A DNA stretch of 64,000 nt from the NCBI RefSeq assembly GCF_019219075.1, contig NZ_JAHUWJ010000003.1, forward strand, positions 248,001 through 312,000. Direction: 5' to 3'. Both the position numbers and the translations under genes were made by a program. The stretch is from Chitinophaga sp. sic0106. GTDB taxonomy: Bacteria; Bacteroidota; Bacteroidia; Chitinophagales; Chitinophagaceae. This document shows positions 53,408 to 62,538 of this stretch, in pieces. Each line of letters begins with the position of its first letter. Position 1 is the first letter of the stretch. The notes under the pieces are model-generated. The model saw nothing but the letters and a program-made list of their open reading frames with translations. It was not told the origin of the DNA and made no database searches.

Positions 53408-54400
53408 ATGTCATTAAATAACACAATATTTCCTGCTGACCGCCTGGCTGATGTGAATGAAGCCTTTGCTGCCGCCTTTGGGGGTGCTGTTATCAGTGAG
53501 GCTCAACTGCTGGCAGGCGGCTTGTCTGCTGCTTCCGTATATAAGGTGATCGCCAATGACCGACCATATGTGATGAAACTGGATAAACCGGGAAATAATA
53601 CTTATGAGCGTATAGCCCTTGCTGCAAAGGCGGGTATTGCCCCTCCCCTGCTTTATAGCAATGCCAGAGCTGGTATTATCATCAGTGAGTTTGTTGAAAA
53701 TAAACCCATCAGGAGTATTTATAGCGGAGTGGCGCTGGCAGAAAAATTAGCAGTGGCAGTAAAGCAAACTCACGGTATCGCCTATACGGTTCCTGGTGAT
53801 GATATGAAAGCTACGGTGGATCATATTGTGGAAGGGTTCCGGAGGAGTAATATAATATCAGGGCCTGTTCCGGACGAGTGCATGGCCAAATACGCGGAGC
53901 TGAAAAAGGTATACCCCTGGGCAGATACGGATAAGGTATTTAGTCATAACGACCTCAATCCATCTAACATCCTTTGTGACGGTACTGCCATCTGGATCAT
54001 TGACTGGGATACTGCTTTTTTGAATGACCGCTATGTGGACCTGGCTGGCGTGGCTAACTTTTTTATTCACAGTCCCGAGCAGGAAACTGCGTTCCTTAAA
54101 ACTTATTTTGGAGAAGTCAGTACTTATCAATCTGCGCGTTTTTACGTTATGCGGCAAATCAGCCGGATGATATATTCGTTGATGATGCTGCAATTGGCGG
54201 CTGGGAACAAGCCGGGTACGGTGGATCAGGAAATGGAAGGTATTTTCCTCCAGGATGTGGGGCCGTTGATTGGGTCCGGTAAGTTATCGCTGGCTACGCA
54301 TGAAGGGCAGCTGATGTACGGGAAAGCGCTGATGAATGAGGCGGTGGCGCAGATGCGGAGTGGGCGGTTTGAGGAGGCGCTGGGGAGGTTGGGGAGTTGA
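53408..54400 (+). CDS. Phosphotransferase of the aminoglycoside/choline kinase fold
   Basis: 330 aa. Kinase-like features are the ATP-binding Lys in YVMKLDKPG, the catalytic Brenner motif VFSHNDLNPSNIL (about 178-190) and the metal Asp in WIIDWDTAFLNDRYVDLAG. No signal peptide. The substrate may be choline, an aminoglycoside, a sugar or a metabolite; the sequence does not decide. Because the chitin locus lacks a GlcNAc kinase, sugar kinase activity is tempting, but this gene is 8.7 kb from that locus and not co-regulated by sequence. Confidence 0.85.
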   Translation: MSLNNTIFPADRLADVNEAFAAAFGGAVISEAQLLAGGLSAASVYKVIANDRPYVMKLDKPGNNTYERIALAAKAGIAPPLLYSNARAGIIISEFVENKPIRSIYSGVALAEKLAVAVKQTHGIAYTVPGDDMKATVDHIVEGFRRSNIISGPVPDECMAKYAELKKVYPWADTDKVFSHNDLNPSNILCDGTAIWIIDWDTAFLNDRYVDLAGVANFFIHSPEQETAFLKTYFGEVSTYQSARFYVMRQISRMIYSLMMLQLAAGNKPGTVDQEMEGIFLQDVGPLIGSGKLSLATHEGQLMYGKALMNEAVAQMRSGRFEEALGRLGS

Positions 54401-54596
54401 GTTTGATATGAATGACTATACAGAGTGATGGTACCTATTTGTAGATTCGTGGGTCTCTTTATAGTCCTTTTTCATTATTTAACGGGAGCCATCGCCAAGC
54501 CAAAACAAAGGTAAAATTTTCCAAAAAAGGTATGTAATTTAGGACCTACGCCTATTTTAATAAAAGTCAAAACGACATTTAAATACCTAAGTAATA

Positions 54597-54704
54597 ATGC
54601 GCAAACGATATTTCTTCTTTCTCCTCTTCTTCATTTCAAACGCACTAACAGCACAACAACCAGTGCCGGTGAAACCGAGGATACTGGTGAGCACGGATCA
54701 GTAA
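54597..54704 (+). pseudogene. Remnant of a secreted nucleoside hydrolase-like (DUF1593-type) gene
   Basis: 35 codons: a good signal peptide (MRKRYFFFLLFFISNALTAQ) followed by KPRILVSTDQ and a stop. In full-length DUF1593-type proteins the same position reads KPR(I/V)LVSTD, followed by an Asp-rich GGTDPDD loop, which is missing here. The rest of the gene is absent; an AT-rich two-gene module begins 59 bp later. The truncation may mark the insertion point of that module. The surrounding 54401-54596 and 54705-54762 show no other gene. Confidence 0.6.
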
Positions 54705-54762
54705 GGAAAGTAGGAGTGCGATGTTCCTAGAGTTGCACGACAGGTTAATAGGCATGGACTCT

Positions 54763-55296
54763 TTAAAACTCAATGACATTACCTTCTTCTAACCTGACAC
54801 CATATTTTTCCAGAAATATTGCTTTCTGAGAGTTTGATGACGCTCTTGTAGGATAAACATCCTTACGTTTGAAGCAGATAATAGCCCCTGCTTCATAATC
54901 CTTACAGTCCACACCACTTTCTTGAAATGACTCAATGGTGGCTGCAAGTTGTTCAACCGCTTTTATTCTTTTTGCATTTCTGCCACCAGCACTACTCCAC
55001 TTGATCTCCACAAAAAATAATTTGGTTGTGGAATACAACACACAGTCACATTTTTGAACATTATCTGCAAAAAGGCATTTGTCAGTTTTTATAAATCCCA
55101 CTTCAGCACAAGCTGGATTTGATACTACCAGCTGATGATCTTCATTTTCTTCTACGATTTGAACTGGCTGATTATCATCCGCATAATAAACGTAAAATTT
55201 CGGAGTTGTCAATGTATGGTAAGAGCTTTTCAAGCTACAATTGGAGATTGCTAAGTGCTTGCAGTCTCCATAACATGATTTCAGGAGAGCTTCCAT
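54763..55296 (-). CDS. PD-(D/E)XK-like protein paired with an AAA ATPase
   Basis: 177 aa, no signal or membrane segment. A restriction-endonuclease-like core is visible: Asp84 in KCDCVLY, Glu97-x-Lys99 in FFVEIKWSS, and Gln116 in AVEQLAATIESF, the usual D...ExK...Q series. The flanking regions contain many Cys. It begins 3 bp after the ATPase stop on the same strand, so the pair is an operon. The GC content is clearly lower than the window average. It may be the nuclease effector of a defence module controlled by the ATPase; the fold assignment is by motif only. Confidence 0.7.
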   Translation of the reverse strand: MEALLKSCYGDCKHLAISNCSLKSSYHTLTTPKFYVYYADDNQPVQIVEENEDHQLVVSNPACAEVGFIKTDKCLFADNVQKCDCVLYSTTKLFFVEIKWSSAGGRNAKRIKAVEQLAATIESFQESGVDCKDYEAGAIICFKRKDVYPTRASSNSQKAIFLEKYGVRLEEGNVIEF

Positions 55297-55299
55297 TTT

Positions 55300-56610
55300 T
55301 TATTGTGCTAGGTCCATTAATGCATCAAAATCATCCGCTAATTTATCGGATGCACTGTCGATGTAATTTTCTCTAATAAGGCCTGTTTCCCGATCAAAAA
55401 TTGATTCTGCCTGGCCGTTACAGATTTGGTAGGCAGTGAAGTAATAGGGATTAATTTCCGCTGAAACAATTTTATTCACTTCACTTTCTAAATTTGAATT
55501 ACTCATAAACTCATCAGATTCTATATGATTTCTTTTCACCTTATTGGCATAAAGAAGATTATTTAGAGCTGAAAGTATATAAGGACTGTGAGTGGTGTAC
55601 GTGTGTATGGTTCCATAGTCTTCCCAATATGGCTCCTTTCTCGAAGATTCTAATTTTTTAATTAGCTCATACTGGGCTATTGGAAATAAATTTAATTCAG
55701 GTTCCTCTATCACAAAGGACCGATGACCAGCAGAAGCCTTATGTGAAAGAATTGGAATCAATACCGGTAATACACTTTGAATTCCAGATGCGGCCTCAGT
55801 TAATTTGATACTGTGGTTGTCATCAGTAAAAATTCTAGCTTCCCCATTAACATCTTTATAGATTAAGTTTTTTTGTAAAAAACCTAAATCTATATTTTTA
55901 ATGGATGATTTTTCCACCTCTGCCCCAAATGCTAATATATGCTTGGGTATAGGTACATTGTTCAATAATAGATTTAAGGATGAATTCTTTATTATATTGA
56001 TGAAGTTTCTTTCTGCTGGAATATATACTGCGGCATTTGTACTTAGGTTGGCCTCAATCTCTTTAATTATTTCTACAATTCGGTGGAATTGGGATTCTGT
56101 TAAAGTGATAGTGTCAAGGATAGTAAGAAATGAAGCTGTTGATTCAAAATCAATATCTAATATGTCATGAACACGAAAATTAAACCATATAAATTTTTCG
56201 ACTAAATTTTTTACCTCGTAAAGAATCGCCTTTTGATTTTCTTGAAAATCTGTTTTATACTGTTCCAATTGCTCTATGCGTTTTAGGAGCAATGGCTCAT
56301 AATTTATCATTCCATCTCTATAGCTTATATTATGTAACTCTGATTGAAATTCAATCTCAGTATCTGCTCTAAGAAATGATGAAATATTGTATTCTTCCAA
56401 CACTCCTTCAAAATACATATGACCCTGGCTTGCACCCTCCAAGACTATATTCCACTTAAAAAACTTCCTTGGAGCTTTTAAGATGGTATATATTTTCGCC
56501 AACGCACTTTTTCCACTGGCCTGAGGGCCAATAAAAACATTGACATTCCTCAGATCTAAATCTACAAATTCAATCGGCCCAAAATTCCTAACAATAAGTC
56601 TGGATTGCAT
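55300..56610 (-). CDS. AAA-family ATPase (AAA_15/AAA_21 type)
   Basis: 436 aa. Walker A is at residues 28-35 (GPQASGKS, in VNVFIGPQASGKSALAK). After a long helical middle region comes the ABC-type signature-like region (LTEAASGIQSVLPVLI) and Walker B with catalytic Glu (SFVIEEPELNLFP, about 305). The H-loop region is HTYTTHSPYILSALN. These are the features of SMC/ABC-like ATPases used in OLD, Septu, PARIS and related defence systems. It is followed by a putative nuclease gene. By eye, sampled lines are only about 25-35 per cent GC, while flanking genes are near 48, suggesting transfer. Confidence 0.88.
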   Translation of the reverse strand: MQSRLIVRNFGPIEFVDLDLRNVNVFIGPQASGKSALAKIYTILKAPRKFFKWNIVLEGASQGHMYFEGVLEEYNISSFLRADTEIEFQSELHNISYRDGMINYEPLLLKRIEQLEQYKTDFQENQKAILYEVKNLVEKFIWFNFRVHDILDIDFESTASFLTILDTITLTESQFHRIVEIIKEIEANLSTNAAVYIPAERNFINIIKNSSLNLLLNNVPIPKHILAFGAEVEKSSIKNIDLGFLQKNLIYKDVNGEARIFTDDNHSIKLTEAASGIQSVLPVLIPILSHKASAGHRSFVIEEPELNLFPIAQYELIKKLESSRKEPYWEDYGTIHTYTTHSPYILSALNNLLYANKVKRNHIESDEFMSNSNLESEVNKIVSAEINPYYFTAYQICNGQAESIFDRETGLIRENYIDSASDKLADDFDALMDLAQ

Positions 56611-56843
56611 ACAAGATCAAATTTTACTGTAAATTACGGAACTTAAGATAGAAATAAACCAATAATACTACTTTAATCTCCGGATACTTTACCAGGTTAA
56701 ACAATGTGCCTATACTTTTGTAAAACAAGCATCAAACCAGCGTAAACAATCATCCATTTCTCAAGTGCTTGATGAATGAAAATTGTCCCAAAACAAAAAA
56801 GCCATCAAATCCTTCGATTTAAATGGCTTAATTCTTTATCCAG

Positions 56844-56916
56844 TGATCCCGCTGGGACTCGAACCCAGGGCCCATACATTAAAAGTGTATTGCTCTACCA
56901 ACTGAGCTACGGAATC
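56844..56916 (-). tRNA. tRNA-Lys (anticodon UUU)
   Basis: 73 nt. The cloverleaf is complete: acceptor GATTCCG / CGGGATC with one G-U, D arm GCTC-AGTTGGTA-GAGC, anticodon stem ATACA/TGTAT with loop CTTTTAA, and T arm CTGGG-TTCGAGT-CCCAG. The discriminator base is A; CCA is not encoded. Its 3' end faces the AT-rich ATPase module. The spacer 56611-56843 and 56917-57076 hold no other gene that I can support. Confidence 0.95.
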
Positions 56917-57076
56917 ATTCCCGTTTGTTTGTTTCGGGATTGCAAAGATAGAAAAATATTCATTCTTACAAAATTTAAATAACAATTTTATTTTACAAAA
57001 TTACAAAACCAGCCACCATAGCCGGTTTCAAGACATAAAAAAATTTACAAATTTGCGTATATACATATACGTGAGT

Positions 57077-57108
57077 AGGGTAATGCTGCGCCCGTGCAAC
57101 ATTACCCT
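57077..57108 (-). terminator. Hairpin just after the DinB gene
   Basis: AGGGTAATG and CATTACCCT form a 9-bp stem that can be extended by 4 pairs inwards. It starts 8 bp past the stop. There is no T-run, so it may only stabilise the 3' end. Confidence 0.45.
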
Positions 57109-57115
57109 GCTTCCT

Positions 57116-57607
57116 TTAGTTCTCATCTGCACTTGGCCCATAGCTGCCCGGAATAGGAACATCCAGCAAGCGCAGATCATAACCTAATTGTGCACGGTGA
57201 TGTATGATCTGCCCGAAAACCATACGTATCACCTCATATTTACTACTTGTACTCCAGATCTGATCTCCACTGCGCATCGTCCAGGTTTTCTGCAGATCAG
57301 CTTCCGTTGCCTTCGATAACGCCTCCTCTCCTTTTTGTAATTCCTCCTCAAAAAATGCCACCAGCTCCGCATTGGTAGGTATCACACGCGGCTCATATTT
57401 CTCTTCCTCAAAATTCAGTTCCTCCGTATTTAATACCATCGGTATCCAGCCCGGTACCTCCGCCAGATGCGTCGCCAGCCGGCCCATCGACATACTCTTT
57501 TCATGAGGCTTATAGTCAAACTTGCCATCAGGTACACGTTGCAGCATCTTGCGTGTGGTGGCGGACTCCGTCTTCAGCTCCGTCAGGAGTAGTTCAATGA
57601 TATTCAT
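57116..57607 (-). CDS. DinB family protein
   Basis: 163 aa from MNIIELLLTELKTESATTRK at 57607; the eight-residue upstream extension is not conserved-looking. A four-helix bundle with the three usual metal-ligand His regions is visible: LATHLAEVPGW (about 48-58) and IIHHRAQLGYDLRLLDVPIP (near 138). It fits the YfiT/DinB superfamily of putative metal-dependent enzymes, perhaps thiol transferases. Cytoplasmic; no operon partner. The real function is unknown. Confidence 0.87.
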   Translation of the reverse strand: MNIIELLLTELKTESATTRKMLQRVPDGKFDYKPHEKSMSMGRLATHLAEVPGWIPMVLNTEELNFEEEKYEPRVIPTNAELVAFFEEELQKGEEALSKATEADLQKTWTMRSGDQIWSTSSKYEVIRMVFGQIIHHRAQLGYDLRLLDVPIPGSYGPSADEN

Positions 57608-57701
57608 AGTTGCTTTGTTTTGTTGATACAAAGTAATAATGGGGAAGTGACAACCCTATGTCAGCAGGTATAACAAATATTTTAAAAAATGTTTGATCAG
57701 G

Positions 57702-57744
57702 TTCCTCATTTGAATCAGACCTTAGGTCTGATTCAAATGAGGAA
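57702..57744. repeat. Near-perfect 43-nt palindrome
   Basis: Two perfect 21-nt arms (TTCCTCATTTGAATCAGACC plus T, and its complement) around one central T. On the minus strand it follows the M1 peptidase gene and may act as its terminator; T-rich sequence comes about 15 nt later. Confidence 0.75.
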
Positions 57745-57780
57745 GGGGGACCGGGCTTACCACCCAATCCCCCTTCCTCA
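57738..57780. repeat. Second inverted repeat overlapping the 43-nt palindrome
   Basis: TGAGGAAGGGGGA and TCCCCCTTCCTCA are perfect 13-nt arms, 17-nt loop. The first 7 nt are also part of the neighbouring palindrome, so the two hairpins are mutually exclusive at their bases. Confidence 0.65.
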
Positions 57781-57793
57781 TAAAAATAGTTCA

Positions 57794-59641
57794 TTACTTA
57801 CTCACATTATCTTCCGGTGTAGCATCCATATACAAACCACCCTCTACCCTTACACTACGTAACTTTTCCGGAACCGGCAACGTCAGCACCTGCTGGTTCT
57901 TTTCCCACACCGCAGGCGTATAATGCTTACGCACTTCCTTACCAGCCGCATCGGTAACTACCAGGTCAAACGGAATAGCAAAACCACCCACATTGCGGAT
58001 AGTCACCGTTTTCCCCTTTACTGATTCCACCGCCAGGTCTATATAGTTATTGGTGAAAAACCAGTTGTGCCAAAACCAGTTCAGGTTCTTACCTGAACCT
58101 GTGTTGAAGCTGTTGAAGAAATCCCATGGAATAGGATGCTTACCATTCCACGTTTGCATATAATGATGTAATGATTTTTTAAATAACGCATCCCCCAACA
58201 GGTCTTTTACCGCCAGGTATGCCAGCGAAGCCTTACCATAAGAGTTGCTGCCATAGCCCATGCCACTCACCTGGGTGGACATAGATATAACCGGCTGATC
58301 CTCCTCTGTACTCGGATCTCCTATATAACGCTTTACCCTGAACTTCTTGTAAAAATCATCGGCAGACGCTTTACCCTTCTCTGCAATTCGGATCAGGTAT
58401 TCAAAGGTGGTTGCCCAACCCTCATCCATAAAAGCATAGCGGGTTTCATTAATACCCATGTAAAAAGGGAAATAGGTATGTGCCATCTCATGGTCCTGCA
58501 GCAACTGCGCAAAGTCCAGGTCTCCCACATTACCATCATTCACCATCATCGGATATTCCATGTCGGCATAGCCCTGGAAAGCCGTCATCACCGGATAAGG
58601 ATATGCAATGCCCGGCCAGTGGTTAGAGAACCAGCCCAGCGCATACCGGCCAAACTCCACTGATTTGCGGAAGTCGGCAGCCGTATCATTATAGGCCGCC
58701 TGCATGCTCGCCCTGCGACCCGTAGCCGTGTCCAGCAGCGCGCTGCCCGCATCCCATACATAGTGATTACTCACCCCATAGGTCACATCCACAATATGGT
58801 TCACCGCAAACTTCCAGGTGTTCCAGTCCCGTTGTGCCGTTACTTTGCCAGCCAGCATATCCTGCAACGTCGCAATCTGCATCGTTTTGTCGGCCACATA
58901 ACTTTCTTTCAAACGCTGCGCTACCGCAGGTTGCAGCACTTCAGCACCATTCAGCAGATCACCGGTACCCCATACCACAAAATTCTTGGGTACGGTAACC
59001 GCTACGGTATAATCATTGAAATCATTATAGAATTCTGCCCGGTCAGTATGAGGAATATCATCCCAGCCATTGTAATCATCATACACGGCTATACGGGGAT
59101 AAGCATAGGCTAGGAATGCAGTGGTACTGTCGATCATCCCTTCACGACCACTCTCCTTTGACAAGTCATAATGCCAGCTGATCTCAATCTTGGCACTATC
59201 GCGCGCCACCAGCGGGCGAGGTAAACGGATATTCCCAGCTGTACCTACGTCATTATTGAATTTCAGCTCCTGACCATTGTACACAAATTTATCGATCACC
59301 ATGCCGCTGTCCAGGAAGTCCATACTATGATAACCGGAGCGGGGAGCCTGGTATTTATGCAGATTGGTGTTCATCCGGATACATAAATGTTTCAGCGTAT
59401 CCGGGCTGTTGTTGACATACAAAATGGTTTCAGTACCTGTAACGGTACGGGATGGAGGCGCCAGCTTCATCTGAATATCATAGCGACCCTTGTTCTGCCA
59501 GTAATTTTGCCCGGGACGGCCACTCAAATCCCTGGTTTTGGCGCTATAAGCATGGCGGATATTACGGGGCATATATAACTGCTGGGCAACTACGTTGTAA
59601 CTACTCCACATCGCTGCCAGCAATAAAAGGTATTTTCTCAT
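57794..59641 (-). CDS. M1 family metallopeptidase
   Basis: 615 aa with a signal peptide (cut after VVAQ). The zinc site is complete: HEMAH, then 18 residues, then the Glu in MDEGWATTFEYL (about residues 398-425). The substrate-binding motif normally read GxMEN appears as GYADMEYPMM. The N-terminal beta domain lies at about 35-235. Expected role: periplasmic aminopeptidase activity on peptides. It is shorter than ERAP-type M1 enzymes, as usual for secreted Bacteroidota members. No operon partner on the same strand at short distance. Confidence 0.92.
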   Translation of the reverse strand: MRKYLLLLAAMWSSYNVVAQQLYMPRNIRHAYSAKTRDLSGRPGQNYWQNKGRYDIQMKLAPPSRTVTGTETILYVNNSPDTLKHLCIRMNTNLHKYQAPRSGYHSMDFLDSGMVIDKFVYNGQELKFNNDVGTAGNIRLPRPLVARDSAKIEISWHYDLSKESGREGMIDSTTAFLAYAYPRIAVYDDYNGWDDIPHTDRAEFYNDFNDYTVAVTVPKNFVVWGTGDLLNGAEVLQPAVAQRLKESYVADKTMQIATLQDMLAGKVTAQRDWNTWKFAVNHIVDVTYGVSNHYVWDAGSALLDTATGRRASMQAAYNDTAADFRKSVEFGRYALGWFSNHWPGIAYPYPVMTAFQGYADMEYPMMVNDGNVGDLDFAQLLQDHEMAHTYFPFYMGINETRYAFMDEGWATTFEYLIRIAEKGKASADDFYKKFRVKRYIGDPSTEEDQPVISMSTQVSGMGYGSNSYGKASLAYLAVKDLLGDALFKKSLHHYMQTWNGKHPIPWDFFNSFNTGSGKNLNWFWHNWFFTNNYIDLAVESVKGKTVTIRNVGGFAIPFDLVVTDAAGKEVRKHYTPAVWEKNQQVLTLPVPEKLRSVRVEGGLYMDATPEDNVSK

Positions 59642-59700
59642 AAGCCGAATTTTAACCTGACGAACTTCGGGAAAAATACCGGCTTTTGCAAACCTGTTCT

Positions 59701-61206
59701 TTATAACTGGTGTGCACCAATGGTTAAACGGCCACCACTTTTACGGGCATGCCCATCAATATCCAGCGTTCCTACTATGGAATCATGCAGCATATATGCT
59801 CCATCTCCTGCCGGTGAGCCCGGCTGGAGATGCAAATCAGGCGTGGTAGTATTTACCAGCATCGGATTCATGCCATACACGGCCGCATTATCCTGCCCAG
59901 CCCCCGCCTGCCAGATTGCCATCGTGGTATAAGGCACCCCATTCCATATCCATTGAGGGGAACCGGTAGTATAATACAGGTTATGATTAACCACATTCCC
60001 ACTGCCGGTGCTGGTATATTTATGAAAGAAAACATCCACCGGACGGGCATACACAAGATTATTCATCACCACATTATCAAAACACAATTCGGTCATCCTC
60101 AACTCCCCTTCTATTTCTGAAAATGCACCTGGCTCACGGTTATTCATAAACAATGTATTATTCACCACATAACAATTGCGTGTACCTCCGGAAGTATAAT
60201 TGAGATAACCACCCAGGTAAATGCCCGTTCTCCAACAATTGTAAACGAAATTATTTCTTACTTTACAATGGCTCGTAGGAAAGGCGTCCGTTTCACTCAC
60301 AATGCCAATCCCCCTGTCTGCATCATGCACACGGTTTCGCTCCACAATAATGTTCCTGGCGCCATCTACGTATATCCCTATCGCTCCATGGCCATGCACC
60401 CCACCAATAGGACCCCTCGTCATGTCGATATTATACAGCTCATTTTCGGTAATCCAACCATTCCTGGCATAGTTCAGTGCTGGTGTAGGATTAGCAGCAT
60501 AGCCACCAGCAGCATCTATCCCAATATTTTCGGTATTATAAATGGTATTGCCGCGAATAATAAACCCATCTACATATCCATTAATGGTGAGGTTTTCGCT
60601 ATACCCGGTTTTAGTGTCATGGATGATATTTTCTTCTACCAAAATATCCTTCACCACCTCCGCTGTATTGCCAATGATCAGTATACCATGGCCACCACGC
60701 CCCTGATCCGGTGCTACATTATGTTCAATATTATACACCTTGTTTTTACGGAGGGTGATATTTTTACTGCCATTGTTTACCACAATACCATTCACCTCTG
60801 TCCCGGGGGTGTTACTTTTCAGGTTGCAAAAGTCAATACCGGCAATGGTTACATTCCTCGCTCCACTGATGGTAAGTATACTGGTACCGGCCGAAACAAG
60901 GTAGCCGGACATGTCTACCACCGGTTGCTCCTGCGGCATCGCCATGATGACAATATCTGATTTGCTGATAACAATAATTTCCGAAAAACTGCCATCCCGC
61001 AAAAACAGGGTATCGCCAGGTTTCATTTTTGAAACTGCGGCACTGATGGACTTCAGCGGATGTTTCAAATCGCCTGTTGCTGCATCGTTACCCTGTGGCG
61101 ATGCATACCAGGCCGTCATTTGTGGTTTAATCACCGCACCAGTTAAATCTGGTTTTCCTGCGGTACAACCGGCTATCACAGCAATAAGGAGTAGTCTGCC
61201 AATCAT
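59701..61206 (-). CDS. Right-handed parallel beta-helix lipoprotein
   Basis: 501 aa. The lipobox IAVIAGCTAG near the N-terminus marks a lipoprotein. The sequence YASPQGNDAATGDLKHPLKS then ISAAVSKMKPGDTLFLRDG is the DUF1565-type start of a beta-helix; the helix covers about 60-450 in repeated units rich in N and G (VTIAGIDFCNLK, ITLRKNKVYNIE, NIIVERNRVHDADRG). Proteins of this type are polysaccharide lyases or binding proteins; the catalytic residues are not evident. It lies 2 bp after the NHL-repeat gene, in an apparent operon that begins with a SusD. Confidence 0.82.
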   Translation of the reverse strand: MIGRLLLIAVIAGCTAGKPDLTGAVIKPQMTAWYASPQGNDAATGDLKHPLKSISAAVSKMKPGDTLFLRDGSFSEIIVISKSDIVIMAMPQEQPVVDMSGYLVSAGTSILTISGARNVTIAGIDFCNLKSNTPGTEVNGIVVNNGSKNITLRKNKVYNIEHNVAPDQGRGGHGILIIGNTAEVVKDILVEENIIHDTKTGYSENLTINGYVDGFIIRGNTIYNTENIGIDAAGGYAANPTPALNYARNGWITENELYNIDMTRGPIGGVHGHGAIGIYVDGARNIIVERNRVHDADRGIGIVSETDAFPTSHCKVRNNFVYNCWRTGIYLGGYLNYTSGGTRNCYVVNNTLFMNNREPGAFSEIEGELRMTELCFDNVVMNNLVYARPVDVFFHKYTSTGSGNVVNHNLYYTTGSPQWIWNGVPYTTMAIWQAGAGQDNAAVYGMNPMLVNTTTPDLHLQPGSPAGDGAYMLHDSIVGTLDIDGHARKSGGRLTIGAHQL

Positions 61207-61208
61207 AG

Positions 61209-62507
61209 TTATTCTGAAATTATTTTTCTGATAGCATTGTTATTTTTATCCAACACATACACAGTCCCGTTTTTATCCACAGTAATGCCGAGCGGCCCAT
61301 TAAATGCTGCCGCCTGACCCATGCCATTGGAAAATCCTGCGCTGCCTCCACCTGCATAAGTGCTCACAGCGGCATCTGTAGCGCTGATAAACCGGATGCT
61401 CTGATCAGGATTAGCACCTGCATTAATATTCCCATTTCCTGCAACATACAGGTTACCTTGTACATCCGCAGCAATGCTCCATGGCGCAGAAAATTTAGCA
61501 CTTGCCGCCGTACCATCTGCATAACCGGCAATCCCCTTTTGCCCGGCCACAGCAGCAGCAGTCCAGGAGGTAGCGCTGTATTTCTGAATATAATGGTCAT
61601 CATTACAGGAAATAAACAGATTGCCCTGCTGATCGAAAGTTATACCACCGGGTTTAGGCAGCTGCGTGATCACATCGGTCTGGGAAAAATCTGCATTTAC
61701 CCGGTATAGCGTAGCACCGGGAGATGCACTGGTGTAATACAGTTGTCCGGTGGATTTGTCTGTTGCAATAAACCAGGGCTCCGACTTCCCCCAGGCAATG
61801 GTAGTTGCTTCTCCGTCAGGCGTGATCTTGCGGATATCCCAGTTGCCAGGATCTACCGTGTAGAGGTTAGATTGTGCATCAATGGTAATGCCATAAGGGA
61901 GAGAAAACTTTGCACTTTTTCCTTTACCATCCGCATAACCGCTGGCATCGGGATTCCCGGCCAGGAGGGTCACATTCCCGGCGGAATCAATTTTACGGAT
62001 ACAATGATTGCCTACATCTGTCACATAAACATTCAAATCATCGTCAGCTACAATTCCAGCCCCGCGATACCAGCCTTCTCCATTAAAATTAAACATGGCT
62101 TCCGAACCCTTTCCGTTGGCATAGCCGGCTTTACCATTGCCGGCGATAGTCGTAACCGTTCTTGTAAATATGTAATTAAAAATATCCTTGCTGACAATAC
62201 TGTCGTTGCCCACTCGCACCACCACTTTTCCTGACCCGCAGCGTTTAGGCACTATCGCCATCAGTTGGTTCATGCCGGTATTAATCACCACACACCGCTT
62301 TCCGTTAATGGTAACTGTAACCTGTGAGGTATCTGCGGCGAAGTTGGTGCCTGTAATCAATATCTCTGTAGTGGCACCGCCGGTTTCAGGAAGGAACCTT
62401 GCTATCGTCATTGCACTTCCGCTCAGGTGTTGACGACTGTCTTCTTTCTTGCAGCCTGTTGAAAACACCAATAGCATCAGTAGCAGCGTATAATAATGTT
62501 TAGTCAT
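61209..62507 (-). CDS. IPT/TIG and NHL-repeat lipoprotein
   Basis: 432 aa from MTKHYYTLLLMLLVFSTGCK at 62507; the frame is open further upstream but that part runs into the SusD gene, so the lipoprotein signal fixes the start. An IPT/TIG domain follows (about 35-110, ARFLPETGGATTEILITGTN). An NHL-type beta-propeller spans about 120-430 in repeats such as TTIAGNGKAGYANGKGSEAMF and VTLLAGNPDASGYADGKGKS. Proteins of this architecture follow SusC/SusD in many PULs as surface glycan-binding proteins. It begins 31 bp after the SusD stop. Confidence 0.86.
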   Translation of the reverse strand: MTKHYYTLLLMLLVFSTGCKKEDSRQHLSGSAMTIARFLPETGGATTEILITGTNFAADTSQVTVTINGKRCVVINTGMNQLMAIVPKRCGSGKVVVRVGNDSIVSKDIFNYIFTRTVTTIAGNGKAGYANGKGSEAMFNFNGEGWYRGAGIVADDDLNVYVTDVGNHCIRKIDSAGNVTLLAGNPDASGYADGKGKSAKFSLPYGITIDAQSNLYTVDPGNWDIRKITPDGEATTIAWGKSEPWFIATDKSTGQLYYTSASPGATLYRVNADFSQTDVITQLPKPGGITFDQQGNLFISCNDDHYIQKYSATSWTAAAVAGQKGIAGYADGTAASAKFSAPWSIAADVQGNLYVAGNGNINAGANPDQSIRFISATDAAVSTYAGGGSAGFSNGMGQAAAFNGPLGITVDKNGTVYVLDKNNNAIRKIISE

Positions 62508-62538
62508 TTTGCTTGCTGATTTGGGTGAGATGAATAGT

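Noticed and set aside
54705..56843. A tRNA-targeted integrative element with attachment repeats
   Set aside because: No integrase gene and no repeat of the tRNA-Lys 3' end at the left side are visible, so only foreign origin by base composition is claimed.
56776..56982. A 68-codon open frame across the tRNA-Lys gene
   Set aside because: It is the antisense of a clear tRNA.
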